Shown in pieces: positions 37,969-49,150 of a stretch of 64,000 nt of DNA (positions are counted from its first letter, which is position 1; each line of letters begins with the position of its first letter). Source of the DNA: Gottfriedia luciferensis (GTDB lineage: Bacteria; Bacillota; Bacilli; Bacillales; Bacillaceae_G). The notes below the pieces were generated by a model. It was given only the letters and a program-made list of their open reading frames with translations, did not search any database and was not told the origin of the DNA. Position numbers and translations under genes: made by a program. The stretch spans positions 62,001 to 126,000 of the forward strand of contig NZ_MDKC01000003.1 of assembly GCF_001712755.1 (NCBI RefSeq). The letters run 5' to 3'.

Positions 37969-37996
37969 TTGAATAATGTATGCAGTACTGAATAAC
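37969..37996. promoter_or_regulatory. candidate activator site (UAS) shared by two divergent sigma-54 promoters
   Basis: TTGAATAATGTATGCA (37969-37984) and TGCAGTACTGAATAAC (37981-37996) overlap by TGCA. The first is 14 of 16 identical to TTGAATAATTCATGCA upstream of glutamate dehydrogenase; the second resembles TGCAAAATTGAATAAT found upstream of both glutamate dehydrogenase and the diamine operon. It lies between the divergent -24/-12 promoters, the position expected for an enhancer-binding protein. Confidence 0.65.
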
Positions 37997-38114
37997 AACT
38001 AGACCAATCATAAAAGTAGATATAAGTAAAAGGAATTTCGTTTTTTCTATTAATACTTATTAATTTCAAAGCAATAGTAGCTGTTCTTTATAACGTTTAC
38101 AAAAAATTAATAAT

Positions 38115-38131
38115 TTGGCATAAAACTTGCA
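38115..38131 (+). promoter_or_regulatory. sigma-54 promoter of the puuP-like gene
   Basis: TTGGCATAAAACTTGCA has GG and GC 12 bases apart; one mismatch to TTGGCAC. Transcription would start near 38142, leaving a leader of about 110 bases that contains a cre-like site. Confidence 0.9.
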
Positions 38132-38216
38132 GTTCTAGAAAAAGACTTATTTAAATATTCAAAAAAAGGAGGTTTCTGTCGGAAAAGTAAGAATTATAAG
38201 GAAGTAGTAATAATGG

Positions 38217-38230
38217 TGTAAGCGCTTAAT
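38217..38230 (+). promoter_or_regulatory. cre-like site between the sigma-54 start and puuP
   Basis: TGTAAGCGCTTAAT matches the cre core TGWAANCGNTNWCA except at the last bases. It lies 75 bases downstream of the predicted start and 26 before the GTG start codon, where CcpA could block elongation. Confidence 0.6.
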
Positions 38231-38255
38231 CTAAAAAACGAAGGGGATATGATAG

Positions 38256-39593
38256 GTGGAAAATAAAACACAATTAAAAAGATCCTTAAAGTTATGGCAA
38301 GTAGTTATGATGGGGTTAGCCTATATGACCCCTATGGTTGTTTTCGACACATTTGGAATTGTCTCTGATGTAACTAATGGTCACGTACCAAGTGCATATA
38401 TAGTAGCTCTAATAGGAATGTTATTTACAGCTGTTAGCTACGGCAAGTTAGTAAGAGTATTTCCTGAAGCTGGGTCTGCATATACGTACACCCAGAAGGC
38501 AATTAGTGGTCACTTAGGCTTCCTTGTTGGATGGTCATCTTTACTGGATTACTTGTTCCTTCCTATGGTAAATGCTTTATTAACTAAAATTTACTTAAAC
38601 GCACTTTTTCCAAATGTTCCAACTTGGATATGGGTAGTTGGGTTTGTAGGGCTAGTAACTTTCTTAAACTTAAGAAGTATCAATATGCTGGCGAATTTTA
38701 ATACTCTTTTTGTATTAGTTCAACTTGTGATTATGGTAGTCTTTATCATTCTAGTTATTCAAGGATTACATCACGGAGAAGGATACGGCGGATTCAGTAT
38801 TAAACCACTTTTTAATGCCGGAATGCATTTTGGTACATTAGTAACTGGTGCAACAATCCTTTGCTTCTCATTTTTAGGATTTGATGCAGTTTCTACTTTA
38901 TCAGAAGAAGCAATAAACCCTGCAAAAACAATTCCTAAAGCAATTCTTTATACAGCTCTTTGGGGAGGCGTAATCTTCACAGTTACATCATTTTTCATTC
39001 AATTATACTATCCGGACATATCTAGATTTAAACATCCAGATGCTGCATCACCAGAGATTGCACTCTATGTAGGTGGTAAATTATTTCAATCAATTTTCTT
39101 ATGCATTACTTTTATTAACACACTTGCTTCTGCATTGGCTTCACATGCGAGTGTCTCACGTTTGTTATTTGTAATGGGTCGTGACAAAGTTTTCCCAGAT
39201 AAATGGTTCGGATTTGTTCATCCGAAATGGAAAACACCAGCGTTTAACGTAATTTTTGTCGGTGTGATTTCATTATCAGCAATCTTTTTCAACTTAGTAA
39301 CAGCTACTTCATTAATTAACTTTGGAGCATTAATGGCATTTACTTTTGTAAATTTATCAGTCATTAACCATTTTTACATTAGAGGAAAACATAGATCATT
39401 CAAGGGCTTCTTTTCTTACTTGCTTTTGCCTTTAATTGGAGCCGGCTCTGTAGCAATACTATGGTTTAATATTGAAAAAAGCTCGCTAATAATGGGAACA
39501 ATTTGGTTCGTCGTTGGGTTATTGTATTTAATTTACTTAACTAAGGCATTCCAAATTGCACCTCCTAAATATGAAGAAGAGGCTGCTGTATAG
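38256..39593 (+). CDS. puuP: putrescine importer, PuuP type
   Basis: 445 residues, 12 membrane segments. As I recall E. coli PuuP, long stretches are close: [106 protein letters not shown]. PuuP carries putrescine with protons and its relatives can take cadaverine. Its sigma-54 promoter and the diamine transaminase operon 6 kb downstream support diamine uptake. The start is GTG at 38256 behind GAAGGGGATA. Confidence 0.92.
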   Translation: MENKTQLKRSLKLWQVVMMGLAYMTPMVVFDTFGIVSDVTNGHVPSAYIVALIGMLFTAVSYGKLVRVFPEAGSAYTYTQKAISGHLGFLVGWSSLLDYLFLPMVNALLTKIYLNALFPNVPTWIWVVGFVGLVTFLNLRSINMLANFNTLFVLVQLVIMVVFIILVIQGLHHGEGYGGFSIKPLFNAGMHFGTLVTGATILCFSFLGFDAVSTLSEEAINPAKTIPKAILYTALWGGVIFTVTSFFIQLYYPDISRFKHPDAASPEIALYVGGKLFQSIFLCITFINTLASALASHASVSRLLFVMGRDKVFPDKWFGFVHPKWKTPAFNVIFVGVISLSAIFFNLVTATSLINFGALMAFTFVNLSVINHFYIRGKHRSFKGFFSYLLLPLIGAGSVAILWFNIEKSSLIMGTIWFVVGLLYLIYLTKAFQIAPPKYEEEAAV

Positions 39594-39609
39594 CAGACTC
39601 ACAATGAAG

Positions 39610-39646
39610 AAAAGTCACAAGGAAATTTACTCCTTGTGACTTTTTT
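39610..39646 (+). terminator. terminator after puuP
   Basis: AAAAGTCACAAGGA pairs perfectly with TCCTTGTGACTTTT, followed by TTTTTT. Confidence 0.92.
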
Positions 39647-39704
39647 GTCTACTCTGGAATATTTTGTTCGTATTTCCCTTTTCTTTGATCATGCATTTTA
39701 AGTA

Positions 39705-39750
39705 ATTCAATTTTGAATAATGATTAATGCAAAATTGAATAATTCATGCA
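39705..39750. promoter_or_regulatory. candidate activator sites upstream of glutamate dehydrogenase
   Basis: ATTCAATTTTGAAT (39705-39718) is a perfect palindrome; TGCAAAATTGAATAAT (39728-39743) is identical over 16 bases to a site at 44640-44655 before the diamine operon; and TTGAATAATTCATGCA (39735-39750) is nearly identical to 37969-37984. The cluster is 150-200 bases upstream of the -24 box, a normal enhancer distance for sigma-54 promoters. Confidence 0.65.
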
Positions 39751-39903
39751 TTCAATCATATTTTCACTAAATGATTGAATAGGTCATTGAAGGAAAAACA
39801 CTAAAAAGTTTCGTTCAAAAAAATATACGAAGGTCTTGTAATTGCCTCTCTAATAAGCTTTTGTCTATTTTATCACTTCACAAAATAATGATTTGAATTC
39901 AAG

Positions 39904-39920
39904 TTGGCACAGGAATTGCT
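39904..39920 (+). promoter_or_regulatory. sigma-54 promoter of the glutamate dehydrogenase gene
   Basis: TTGGCACAGGAATTGCT matches the consensus at every core position with GG and GC 12 bases apart. The start would fall near 39931, only about 25 bases before the start codon. Confidence 0.95.
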
Positions 39921-39955
39921 ATTAAATTTTTAAAATAACTAATGAGGTGTGTAAA

Positions 39956-41254
39956 ATGAGCTCAAATTTAGCTAAAGTAGAACAAAATGAAAAGAGTAGT
40001 GAACAGTTAGAAATAGATGATTCCCTTCAGGAGTTTAGAGAAACATTAAATGAAGCAATCGGAATAATGAACTATCCGAGTCAAGTATTTGAATTCCTTA
40101 AAACACCAATGCGATTTTTAGAATTTAGTATTCCCGTTCAAATGGATAATGGTGAGACAAAGGTATTTCAAGGATATCGAGCTCAACATAACGATGCATT
40201 AGGACCTACAAAAGGGGGAATCAGATTTCATCCTGATGTAACGCCAGAGGAAGTAAAAGCATTAGCTGGATGGATGAGCTTAAAGTGTAGTATTACTGAT
40301 TTACCTTATGGGGGAGCAAAAGGTGGAGTTGTTTGTGACCCAAGACTATTAAGTATGAATGAGTTAGAAAAATTAAGTAGAGGTTATGTAAGAGCTGTAA
40401 GCCAAATTGTGGGACCTACTAAAGATATTCCTGCACCTGATATGTATACAAACGCACAAGTAATGGCTTGGATGCTAGATGAATATGACCATATTAGAGA
40501 GTTTGATTCACCAAGCTTTATTACTGGTAAACCTCTAACTTTAGGGGGTTCAGTAGGTCGTGAGACGGCAACTTCAAAAGGAGTATTTTATGCTCTCGAG
40601 TTAATTAGTGAAATACAGAAAATCGAGATTAAAAATATGAAGGTCATTATTCAAGGATTTGGAAATGTTGGTAGTTACCTAGCACAATACTTGCATGAAG
40701 CTGGAGCAAAAGTTGTTGGGGTTTCAGATGTACTCGGAGCAGTCTATGATCCAAAAGGCTTAGACATTCCATATCTATTAGACAATCGCGATTCATTTGG
40801 AGTTGTTTCTAACCTATTTAAAAATGCGATATCGAATCAAGAGTTATTAGAAAAAGAATGTGATGTTTTAATTCCAGCAGCAATAAGTGGAGTTATTAAC
40901 AACCGTAATGCGGATAAATTGAAATGTAAGATTGTTGTTGAAGCAGCGAATGGACCGACTACTAAAGAAGCCCTAGAAATTCTTGATCAAAAAGAGATTT
41001 TAGTCGTTCCCGATATTTTAGCTAACTCAGGTGGAGTTGTTGTTTCATATTTTGAATGGTGTCAAAATATGCAAGGTTATTATTGGACTGAGAGTACTGT
41101 AGATGAGAGATTAAAAGAAAAAATGACAGATAGCTTTTTAAAAGTTTATAAAACATCACAAAAATATAATGTAAACATGAAAATAGCAGCTTATATCGAA
41201 GGAATTCGTAAAATCGCTGAAGCTTGTCGCTTGAGAGGTTGGGTAAAATACTAA
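39956..41254 (+). CDS. NAD-dependent glutamate dehydrogenase
   Basis: 432 residues with the hexameric GDH layout: KGGIRFHPDVTPEEVKALAG, catalytic lysines in SLKCSITDLPYGGAKGG, PDMYTNAQVMAWMLDEY, the NAD loop IQGFGNVGSYLAQYL and NSGGVVVSYFEW. RocG and GudB of B. subtilis are close in length. The ATG at 39956 is preferred to a GTG at 39947, since GAGGTG overlaps the latter. Under sigma-54 in this locus it would oxidise the glutamate formed by the diamine and GABA transaminases, returning 2-oxoglutarate and releasing ammonia. Two small genes follow. Confidence 0.95.
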   Translation: MSSNLAKVEQNEKSSEQLEIDDSLQEFRETLNEAIGIMNYPSQVFEFLKTPMRFLEFSIPVQMDNGETKVFQGYRAQHNDALGPTKGGIRFHPDVTPEEVKALAGWMSLKCSITDLPYGGAKGGVVCDPRLLSMNELEKLSRGYVRAVSQIVGPTKDIPAPDMYTNAQVMAWMLDEYDHIREFDSPSFITGKPLTLGGSVGRETATSKGVFYALELISEIQKIEIKNMKVIIQGFGNVGSYLAQYLHEAGAKVVGVSDVLGAVYDPKGLDIPYLLDNRDSFGVVSNLFKNAISNQELLEKECDVLIPAAISGVINNRNADKLKCKIVVEAANGPTTKEALEILDQKEILVVPDILANSGGVVVSYFEWCQNMQGYYWTESTVDERLKEKMTDSFLKVYKTSQKYNVNMKIAAYIEGIRKIAEACRLRGWVKY

Positions 41255-41274
41255 AACAAAAGGAGAGATCTAGA

Positions 41275-41559
41275 ATGATTGATATTATTTCTGAATCAAC
41301 GGAAAAACAGCTTGTACACCATTATTGTTTATTAACGCAGAACAATCGATATGATTTATCAATTGCCTTTTCAAACCACTTTTATGGAAAATCAATGGTT
41401 ACATCAATTCAATCTAGTAAAATGGCATTATTATGTTTAGAAGATATTCATTCTGAACATTATTGGGCTCCTAAATTAGGTATAGCTGAAGAGGATATTT
41501 CTGAAATCCAAAATTTCTTTAGCATGGTTTTACCATCAAAACACATCTGTGAGCTATAA
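41275..41559 (+). CDS. DUF3055-like small protein
   Basis: 94 residues starting at ATG 41275 behind AAAGGAGAGA, 20 bases after the glutamate dehydrogenase stop. NNRYDLSIAFSNHFYGKSMV followed by QSSKMALLCLED resembles the DUF3055 family of Bacillus, whose role is unknown. Its place in the sigma-54 transcript suggests an accessory or regulatory partner of glutamate dehydrogenase. The family call is from motif memory and is only moderately sure. Confidence 0.6.
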   Translation: MIDIISESTEKQLVHHYCLLTQNNRYDLSIAFSNHFYGKSMVTSIQSSKMALLCLEDIHSEHYWAPKLGIAEEDISEIQNFFSMVLPSKHICEL

Positions 41560-41724
41560 TATCAGGAATTATTTTTAAAGTAGGATCGCTGATTGGCAAG
41601 CTTAAAGACGAAGACGTGGGTGAAGTTGCAAATAATCTAAATTACTAAAATTTGTAACTAAGTCGAGACACTTTCTTCGCTACAAATATTACATTCTTAA
41701 TGTGCAAAAAAAGGAGTGAGCTTT

Positions 41725-41973
41725 ATGTATTATGGAGTCATTGTCAGTGACTACCATGGAACAGTTGAAGAGACTGCTATTCAGAAAGATTCAAGAATTT
41801 ATGAATGGGAGCCTTTATTCTTTATTAAAACTACAGATGGAATTACAAAAGTTATTCATCAAGGAATAAGTGGCGAAGTTGTTTCATTGGAGGTCTCAAA
41901 AGGAGACAAAATAGTTCCTGGAATGGTTCTTGCGTATGTTAAAGAAGATTTGTTTGTTACCGCTAGCGATTGA
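41725..41973 (+). CDS. small barrel-sandwich (biotinyl/lipoyl-like) protein
   Basis: 82 residues. The C-terminal half, GISGEVVSLEVSKGDKIVPG then MVLAYVKED, has the glycine and valine pattern of biotinyl/lipoyl domains (G-x-V-x-x-(4)-V-x-x-G-D-x-V-x-x-G). The attachment lysine motif (MKM or DKA) is absent: the tip reads ISGE. It could be a non-modified barrel that binds a partner protein. It lies between glutamate dehydrogenase and the activator gene. The ATG at 41725 is preferred over the GTG at 41716 by GGAGTGAG spacing. Function unknown. Confidence 0.65.
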   Translation: MYYGVIVSDYHGTVEETAIQKDSRIYEWEPLFFIKTTDGITKVIHQGISGEVVSLEVSKGDKIVPGMVLAYVKEDLFVTASD

Positions 41974-42050
41974 GTAAAGTGTGATTAAGATTTCTAGGAT
42001 CTACAAATAACAACTTTGATTCAATTAACGCGTTCTCTTTTCTAACAAAT

Positions 42051-42098
42051 AAAGGGGTGTCTCTGGTCGAATAGACTTAAGAGACTGCCCTTTCTTTT
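42051..42098 (+). terminator. terminator before the activator gene
   Basis: AAAGGGG.GTCTCT pairs with AGAGAC..CCCTTT, followed by CTTTTTG. It closes the glutamate dehydrogenase transcript. Confidence 0.88.
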
Positions 42099-42207
42099 TG
42101 TTTTTGTGAAATAGATTAGCAAATTATAATTTTTGATTTTTATGATAAATATAAAAATTCTGCTAAAATAGGAATGTATAATGGTTTAGACATAAGGGGG
42201 GAAAGTA

Positions 42208-44340
42208 ATGTTATCAATAAATGAGAAACAAATAAGACCAGTCATCACAATAGATATCGATCAATTTAAAGAAAATGATGAAATTGATTTATCCAATATA
42301 AATGAACCCTTTTTATTCTTACGTAAGCAAAATCAGATTGTTGGTTATGTTCAATTAAATAATATTACTCAAAGTAGTAATAAAAAGAAAGATATAGCAA
42401 TCTCAAAGATTACTAGCCTTTCTCAATCAATTACTAGTGTATATCGCTTAAGTGAGCAAATTTCATTAACGGATCTATTTCAAATTATTGGTGAACCGAT
42501 CTCAATTGTAAAAGAAGATGAAGACATGCCAATAGGTTACATACTTCGCGAAGATATATTAGCGGAGCTTTTCAAACAAGAAAATAAAAGTGTGGATTTA
42601 TTAAAGAGCATTTTAACATCGATACCAATGGGAACATTTGTAGTAGATAAAAATAAAGTAATTGTAAATTGCAATGATGCTGGGTTGAAAATGATTAAAT
42701 CAACATCCGAAAAAGTAATTAATACAAAAGCAGAAACTATTTTTAGCGGTGAACAAGTTGAAATTGTATTTGATACAGGTAAAACAATTCTTAATCAAAT
42801 CCAAATAAATGATGATATAGGTGTTCTTGTCGATTATAGCCCAATCTTCGTTGATAACGAGGTTGAAGGAGTAATTATTGTTGTACAAGATCTCCCAATG
42901 GTTGAAGAAATGGCCTCTGAAATTGAATACGTAAAGGATTTAAATAAAGATTTGAATGCTATTTTATCGAGTATTTATGATGAAATCCTTGTTGTAAACC
43001 GTAAAGGAGAACTAATTCGTTACAGTGAGAATATAATTCCTGGATTTTGGAATGTAGATTTAAAGGAATTACTTGGGAAGAGTATCTTAGAATTTGGAAA
43101 CCAGGGACTTTTTACACCATCAGTTACAAAGTTAGTTTTAGAAAAGAAGAAAAAAGTATCGATCGTTCAAGAAACAATAAATGGACGTAAAGTACTTGCT
43201 GTAGGAAATCCGGTTTTTGACGAGAATATGGAGATTGAACGTATTATTATTGCATCTAGAGATATTACGGAAACTTCACGCCTTAAAACTGAATTAAAAG
43301 AAATGAAAAAGATTTCTGAGCAATATAAAAAAGAACTTGAAGATATTAAAAGCAAAGATCGTTTTGTTAAAAGACTGATTTATTGTAGCCCTAAAATGGA
43401 GCAAATTCTTAATCAAGCAAAAAAGATTGCAGATTTTTCTTCCACTGTATTACTACATGGAGAGTCCGGGGTAGGAAAGGAAGTCATTGCACAGGCGATC
43501 CATCAGTTAGGAAATCGTTCTTCAAAACCATTTCTAAAGCTAAATTGTGGTGCAATACCTGAAAATCTTCTGGAAAGTGAGCTTTTTGGCTATATTAAAG
43601 GAGCGTTTACAGGAGCAGATCAAAATAAGGACGGCTATTTTAAGCAAGCAGATGAAGGCGTTTTATTTTTAGATGAAATTGGTGAAATGCCACTACATTT
43701 ACAAGTTAAATTGCTTAGAGTCCTTCAAGAGCAAGAGGTAATTCCGGTTGGAAGTACAAAACCAGTTAAAGTGAATGTTCAAATTATTGCTGCTACAAAT
43801 AAAAGATTAGAAAAAATGGTTGAAGAACGTACATTTAGGGAGGATTTATATTATCGCTTAAATGTTATACCTTTAAATATTCCACCGTTAAGAGAACGAA
43901 ATGAAGATATCTCATTATTAGCTTTCCATTTCTTGCAGCAATTAAATGAAAAATATAATAAGAGTTTTCATCTTACACCAGATGCAATTAACGTATTAGA
44001 ATTTTATTCATGGCCAGGTAATGTCAGAGAACTTCAAAACATCATAGAAAGATTAGTTGTCTCTGCTGAAGATCAAATTATTAATGCAGAAGATGTTAAT
44101 CAATTTTTACCAAATAGCTATGACTTTAATAAATCTAAACCAGTCATTAATAAAGTTATTCCTCTCCAAGAAGCGATTGATTATGTTGAGGAGCAACTTA
44201 TCATGCTTGCGATGAAGCAATATAAAACAACAACGAAGGCTGCACAGGTTTTAGGTATTAGTCAGTCCTCGGTTAGTCGTAAGTATCAGAAAATAATGAA
44301 TGAAAAAAATATGAATAGTGACTTTATGTCATTTAAATAA
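42208..44340 (+). CDS. sigma-54 activator with CBS-like and two PAS domains
   Basis: 710 residues. About 1-130 is a CBS-pair-like region (FLRKQNQIVGYVQLNNI, MPIGYILREDILAELF); PAS domains follow at about 135-235 (MGTFVVDKNKVIVNCNDAG) and 250-375 (YDEILVVNRKGELIRYS). The AAA+ core has Walker A GESGVGKE (418-425), an intact GAFTGA loop (465-470), LFLDEIGEMP and WPGNVRELQN; a Fis-type HTH ends the protein (TKAAQVLGISQSSVSRKY). It sits amid four sigma-54 promoters with a common upstream motif, so it is their likely activator. GGGGGGAAAG ribosome site; a -10-like TATAAT lies near 42176. Confidence 0.94.
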   Translation: MLSINEKQIRPVITIDIDQFKENDEIDLSNINEPFLFLRKQNQIVGYVQLNNITQSSNKKKDIAISKITSLSQSITSVYRLSEQISLTDLFQIIGEPISIVKEDEDMPIGYILREDILAELFKQENKSVDLLKSILTSIPMGTFVVDKNKVIVNCNDAGLKMIKSTSEKVINTKAETIFSGEQVEIVFDTGKTILNQIQINDDIGVLVDYSPIFVDNEVEGVIIVVQDLPMVEEMASEIEYVKDLNKDLNAILSSIYDEILVVNRKGELIRYSENIIPGFWNVDLKELLGKSILEFGNQGLFTPSVTKLVLEKKKKVSIVQETINGRKVLAVGNPVFDENMEIERIIIASRDITETSRLKTELKEMKKISEQYKKELEDIKSKDRFVKRLIYCSPKMEQILNQAKKIADFSSTVLLHGESGVGKEVIAQAIHQLGNRSSKPFLKLNCGAIPENLLESELFGYIKGAFTGADQNKDGYFKQADEGVLFLDEIGEMPLHLQVKLLRVLQEQEVIPVGSTKPVKVNVQIIAATNKRLEKMVEERTFREDLYYRLNVIPLNIPPLRERNEDISLLAFHFLQQLNEKYNKSFHLTPDAINVLEFYSWPGNVRELQNIIERLVVSAEDQIINAEDVNQFLPNSYDFNKSKPVINKVIPLQEAIDYVEEQLIMLAMKQYKTTTKAAQVLGISQSSVSRKYQKIMNEKNMNSDFMSFK

Positions 44341-44363
44341 AAAAACGCACAGAGTGCGTTTTT
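44341..44363. terminator. bidirectional terminator
   Basis: AAAAACGCAC and GTGCGTTTTT form a perfect 10-base-pair stem around AGA. It serves the activator gene on the plus strand and the small gene on the minus strand. Confidence 0.9.
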
Positions 44364-44498
44364 TTATTTCTCTAAATCCCCTATATTTTCAACATTACTA
44401 TCAATTACTTCAGTCATACTAACTTGATCCCTCGAGAGACTAATAGCCATGAATATGATGATGAGTCCAACTGCAATGCATGTTCCTGCAAGCAACAT
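44364..44498 (-). CDS. 44-residue membrane protein
   Basis: On the minus strand ATG at 44498 is preceded at 7 bases by AAAGGAGG and opens a 44-codon frame ending at 44364, just before the shared terminator. The protein has one membrane helix (MLLAGTCIAVGLIIIFMAIS) and a polar, acidic tail with VIDSNVENIGDLEK. Perfect ribosome site, correct terminator spacing and the hydrophobic pattern support a real gene. It overlaps no other gene and is convergent with the activator gene. Function unknown; small single-helix proteins often adjust transporters or kinases. Confidence 0.7.
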   Translation of the reverse strand: MLLAGTCIAVGLIIIFMAISLSRDQVSMTEVIDSNVENIGDLEK

Positions 44499-44619
44499 AA
44501 TATCTTCCTCCTTTCATGGTGTTCTAGCCTATGCAATGAATTTTCTTAATATGTCGGTTTACAGAAATAGTTTTAAAAACGTTTAATGATCGCGGAATTT
44601 TAACGAGTTTCAAAGATTA

Positions 44620-44655
44620 TGCAAAGTGTAATAGTGTTATGCAAAATTGAATAAT
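44620..44655. promoter_or_regulatory. candidate tandem activator sites upstream of the diamine operon
   Basis: TGCAAAATTGAATAAT (44640-44655) is identical over 16 bases to 39728-39743. TGCAAAGTGTAATAGT (44620-44635), exactly 20 bases earlier, matches it at 12 of 16 positions. Two sites on the same helix face, 50-90 bases upstream of the -24 box, fit a sigma-54 enhancer. Confidence 0.7.
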
Positions 44656-44703
44656 AATCTACAGGAGATTGAAGGGAAACCCTTATAAATAGGTGTAATA
44701 AAG

Positions 44704-44720
44704 TTGGCACAGTTCTTGCA
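44704..44720 (+). promoter_or_regulatory. sigma-54 promoter of the diamine/glutarate operon
   Basis: TTGGCACAGTTCTTGCA is a full match to TTGGCAC-N5-TTGCW, GG and GC 12 bases apart. The start would be near 44731, with AAGGAGGG shortly after. Confidence 0.95.
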
Positions 44721-44761
44721 ATCTAATAAATTGTAAAGTAATTAAGGAGGGTTTATATACA

Positions 44762-47697
<2,936 letters not shown>

Positions 47698-47704
47698 TAC
47701 TTTT

Positions 47705-47737
47705 AGCATGTCATGACTTTAAAATTCATGGCATGCT
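47705..47737 (+). terminator. hairpin inside the diamine operon
   Basis: AGCATG.CATGA pairs with TCATG.CATGCT, followed by TTCATT. The weak U-run suggests partial attenuation between patA and gabT. Confidence 0.55.
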
Positions 47738-47779
47738 TTCATTACAGACAATAATCGTTATAGATAGGATGGTGCAATT

Positions 47780-49150
47780 ATGGCAGATCGAAAATTCGTT
47801 AAAATCCAAACTTCAATTCCAGGACCAAAATCACAAGAGTTACTTGCTAGAAGAAATATAGTGGTTCCAAAAGGGATTAGTAATAATAGTGAAGCGTTTG
47901 TAAAAAAAGCAAAGGGTGCACTTGTTGAGGATATTGATGGTAATACATTTATTGATTTTGCAGGTGCAATTGGAACGTTAAATGTAGGACATTCCCATCC
48001 TAGAGTTGTAAGAGCGCTTCAAGCTCAATCCGGTGATTATATTCATACAGGCTTTAATGTCATGATGTATGAATCTTATATTCAACTTGCAGAAAGACTA
48101 GCCGATCTTTCTCCTGGTGAGTTTGATAAACAAGTTGCATTTTTTAATAGTGGAGCAGAAGCTGTTGAAAATGCAGTGAAAATTGCAAGAAAGTATACAA
48201 AGCGTCAAGGAACCATTTCTTTTACTAGAGGATTCCATGGTCGAACTTTAATGACAATGACGATGACAAGTAAAGTTAAGCCATACAAATATGGATTTGG
48301 ACCATTTGCTCCTGAAGTATATAAAGCACCATATCCATATGTTTACCGTCGTCCAGATCAAATGGATGAAAAAGAATATAGTAAATTTATCATTGAACAA
48401 TTTGAACAGTTTTTGATTGCAGAGGTTGCACCAGAAACGATCGCTGCAGTCGTCATGGAACCAATCCAAGGTGAAGGTGGCTTTATTGTTCCTGATCTTG
48501 ATTTTGTAAAAAGGGTTAGAGAAATCTGTACTCAATATGGAATATTATTTGTAGCAGATGAGATTCAAACTGGTTTTGCTAGAACAGGTAAATATTTTGC
48601 AATTGAGCACTTTGGAGTTGAGCCTGATCTAATTACAATTTCAAAATCAATGGGTGCAGGAGTACCTATTAGTGGCGTTATCGGTAGAAAAGAAATAATG
48701 GAAGCTTCTGATGCGGGAGAAATAGGCGGAACATACTCTGGTAGTCCACTTGGATGCCGTGCAGCATTAGCAGTACTCGATATCATTGAAGAAGAAGAAT
48801 TAAATGAACGAGCTGTTGTAATTGGCGAAAAAGTTAATGAGAAAATGCGTGGGTGGGCTAAACAGTTTGAACAAATAGGTGATATTCGCGGAATTGGCGC
48901 AATGTGTGCGATGGAGATTGTAACAAATAAGAAAGATAAAACACCAGATAAAGTGACAGTTGGAAAGATTGTAAAAGAAGCTAACAATAGAGGTTTAATG
49001 TTGCTAAGCGCAGGTATCTTCGGCAATGTTATTCGTTTGTTAATGCCATTAACGATTACGGATGAACAACTTGAAGAGGGACTAGATATTTTAAGGGAGT
49101 CAATTGAAGCGGTATTACTACCAGAATTACAATTGGAGGTAAACTCATGA
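47780..49150 (+). CDS. gabT: 4-aminobutyrate / 5-aminovalerate aminotransferase
   Basis: 456 residues, class III PLP enzyme: [65 protein letters not shown] and the PLP lysine in ISKSMGAG. GabT enzymes deaminate GABA to succinate semialdehyde and often 5-aminovalerate to glutarate semialdehyde. The operon setting with a CoA-transferase and glutaryl-CoA dehydrogenase suggests both C4 and C5 substrates. A clear paralogue is encoded at 58242. Its stop overlaps the next start. Confidence 0.92.
   Translation: MADRKFVKIQTSIPGPKSQELLARRNIVVPKGISNNSEAFVKKAKGALVEDIDGNTFIDFAGAIGTLNVGHSHPRVVRALQAQSGDYIHTGFNVMMYESYIQLAERLADLSPGEFDKQVAFFNSGAEAVENAVKIARKYTKRQGTISFTRGFHGRTLMTMTMTSKVKPYKYGFGPFAPEVYKAPYPYVYRRPDQMDEKEYSKFIIEQFEQFLIAEVAPETIAAVVMEPIQGEGGFIVPDLDFVKRVREICTQYGILFVADEIQTGFARTGKYFAIEHFGVEPDLITISKSMGAGVPISGVIGRKEIMEASDAGEIGGTYSGSPLGCRAALAVLDIIEEEELNERAVVIGEKVNEKMRGWAKQFEQIGDIRGIGAMCAMEIVTNKKDKTPDKVTVGKIVKEANNRGLMLLSAGIFGNVIRLLMPLTITDEQLEEGLDILRESIEAVLLPELQLEVNS

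Noticed and set aside
38165-38222. AAAGGAGG in the puuP leader as ribosome site of a leader peptide
   Set aside because: No start codon at a usable distance; the only ATG downstream opens a two-codon frame.
41590-41612. TTGGCAAGCTTAAAGA before the lipoyl-like gene as a sigma-54 promoter
   Set aside because: No GC at the -12 position.
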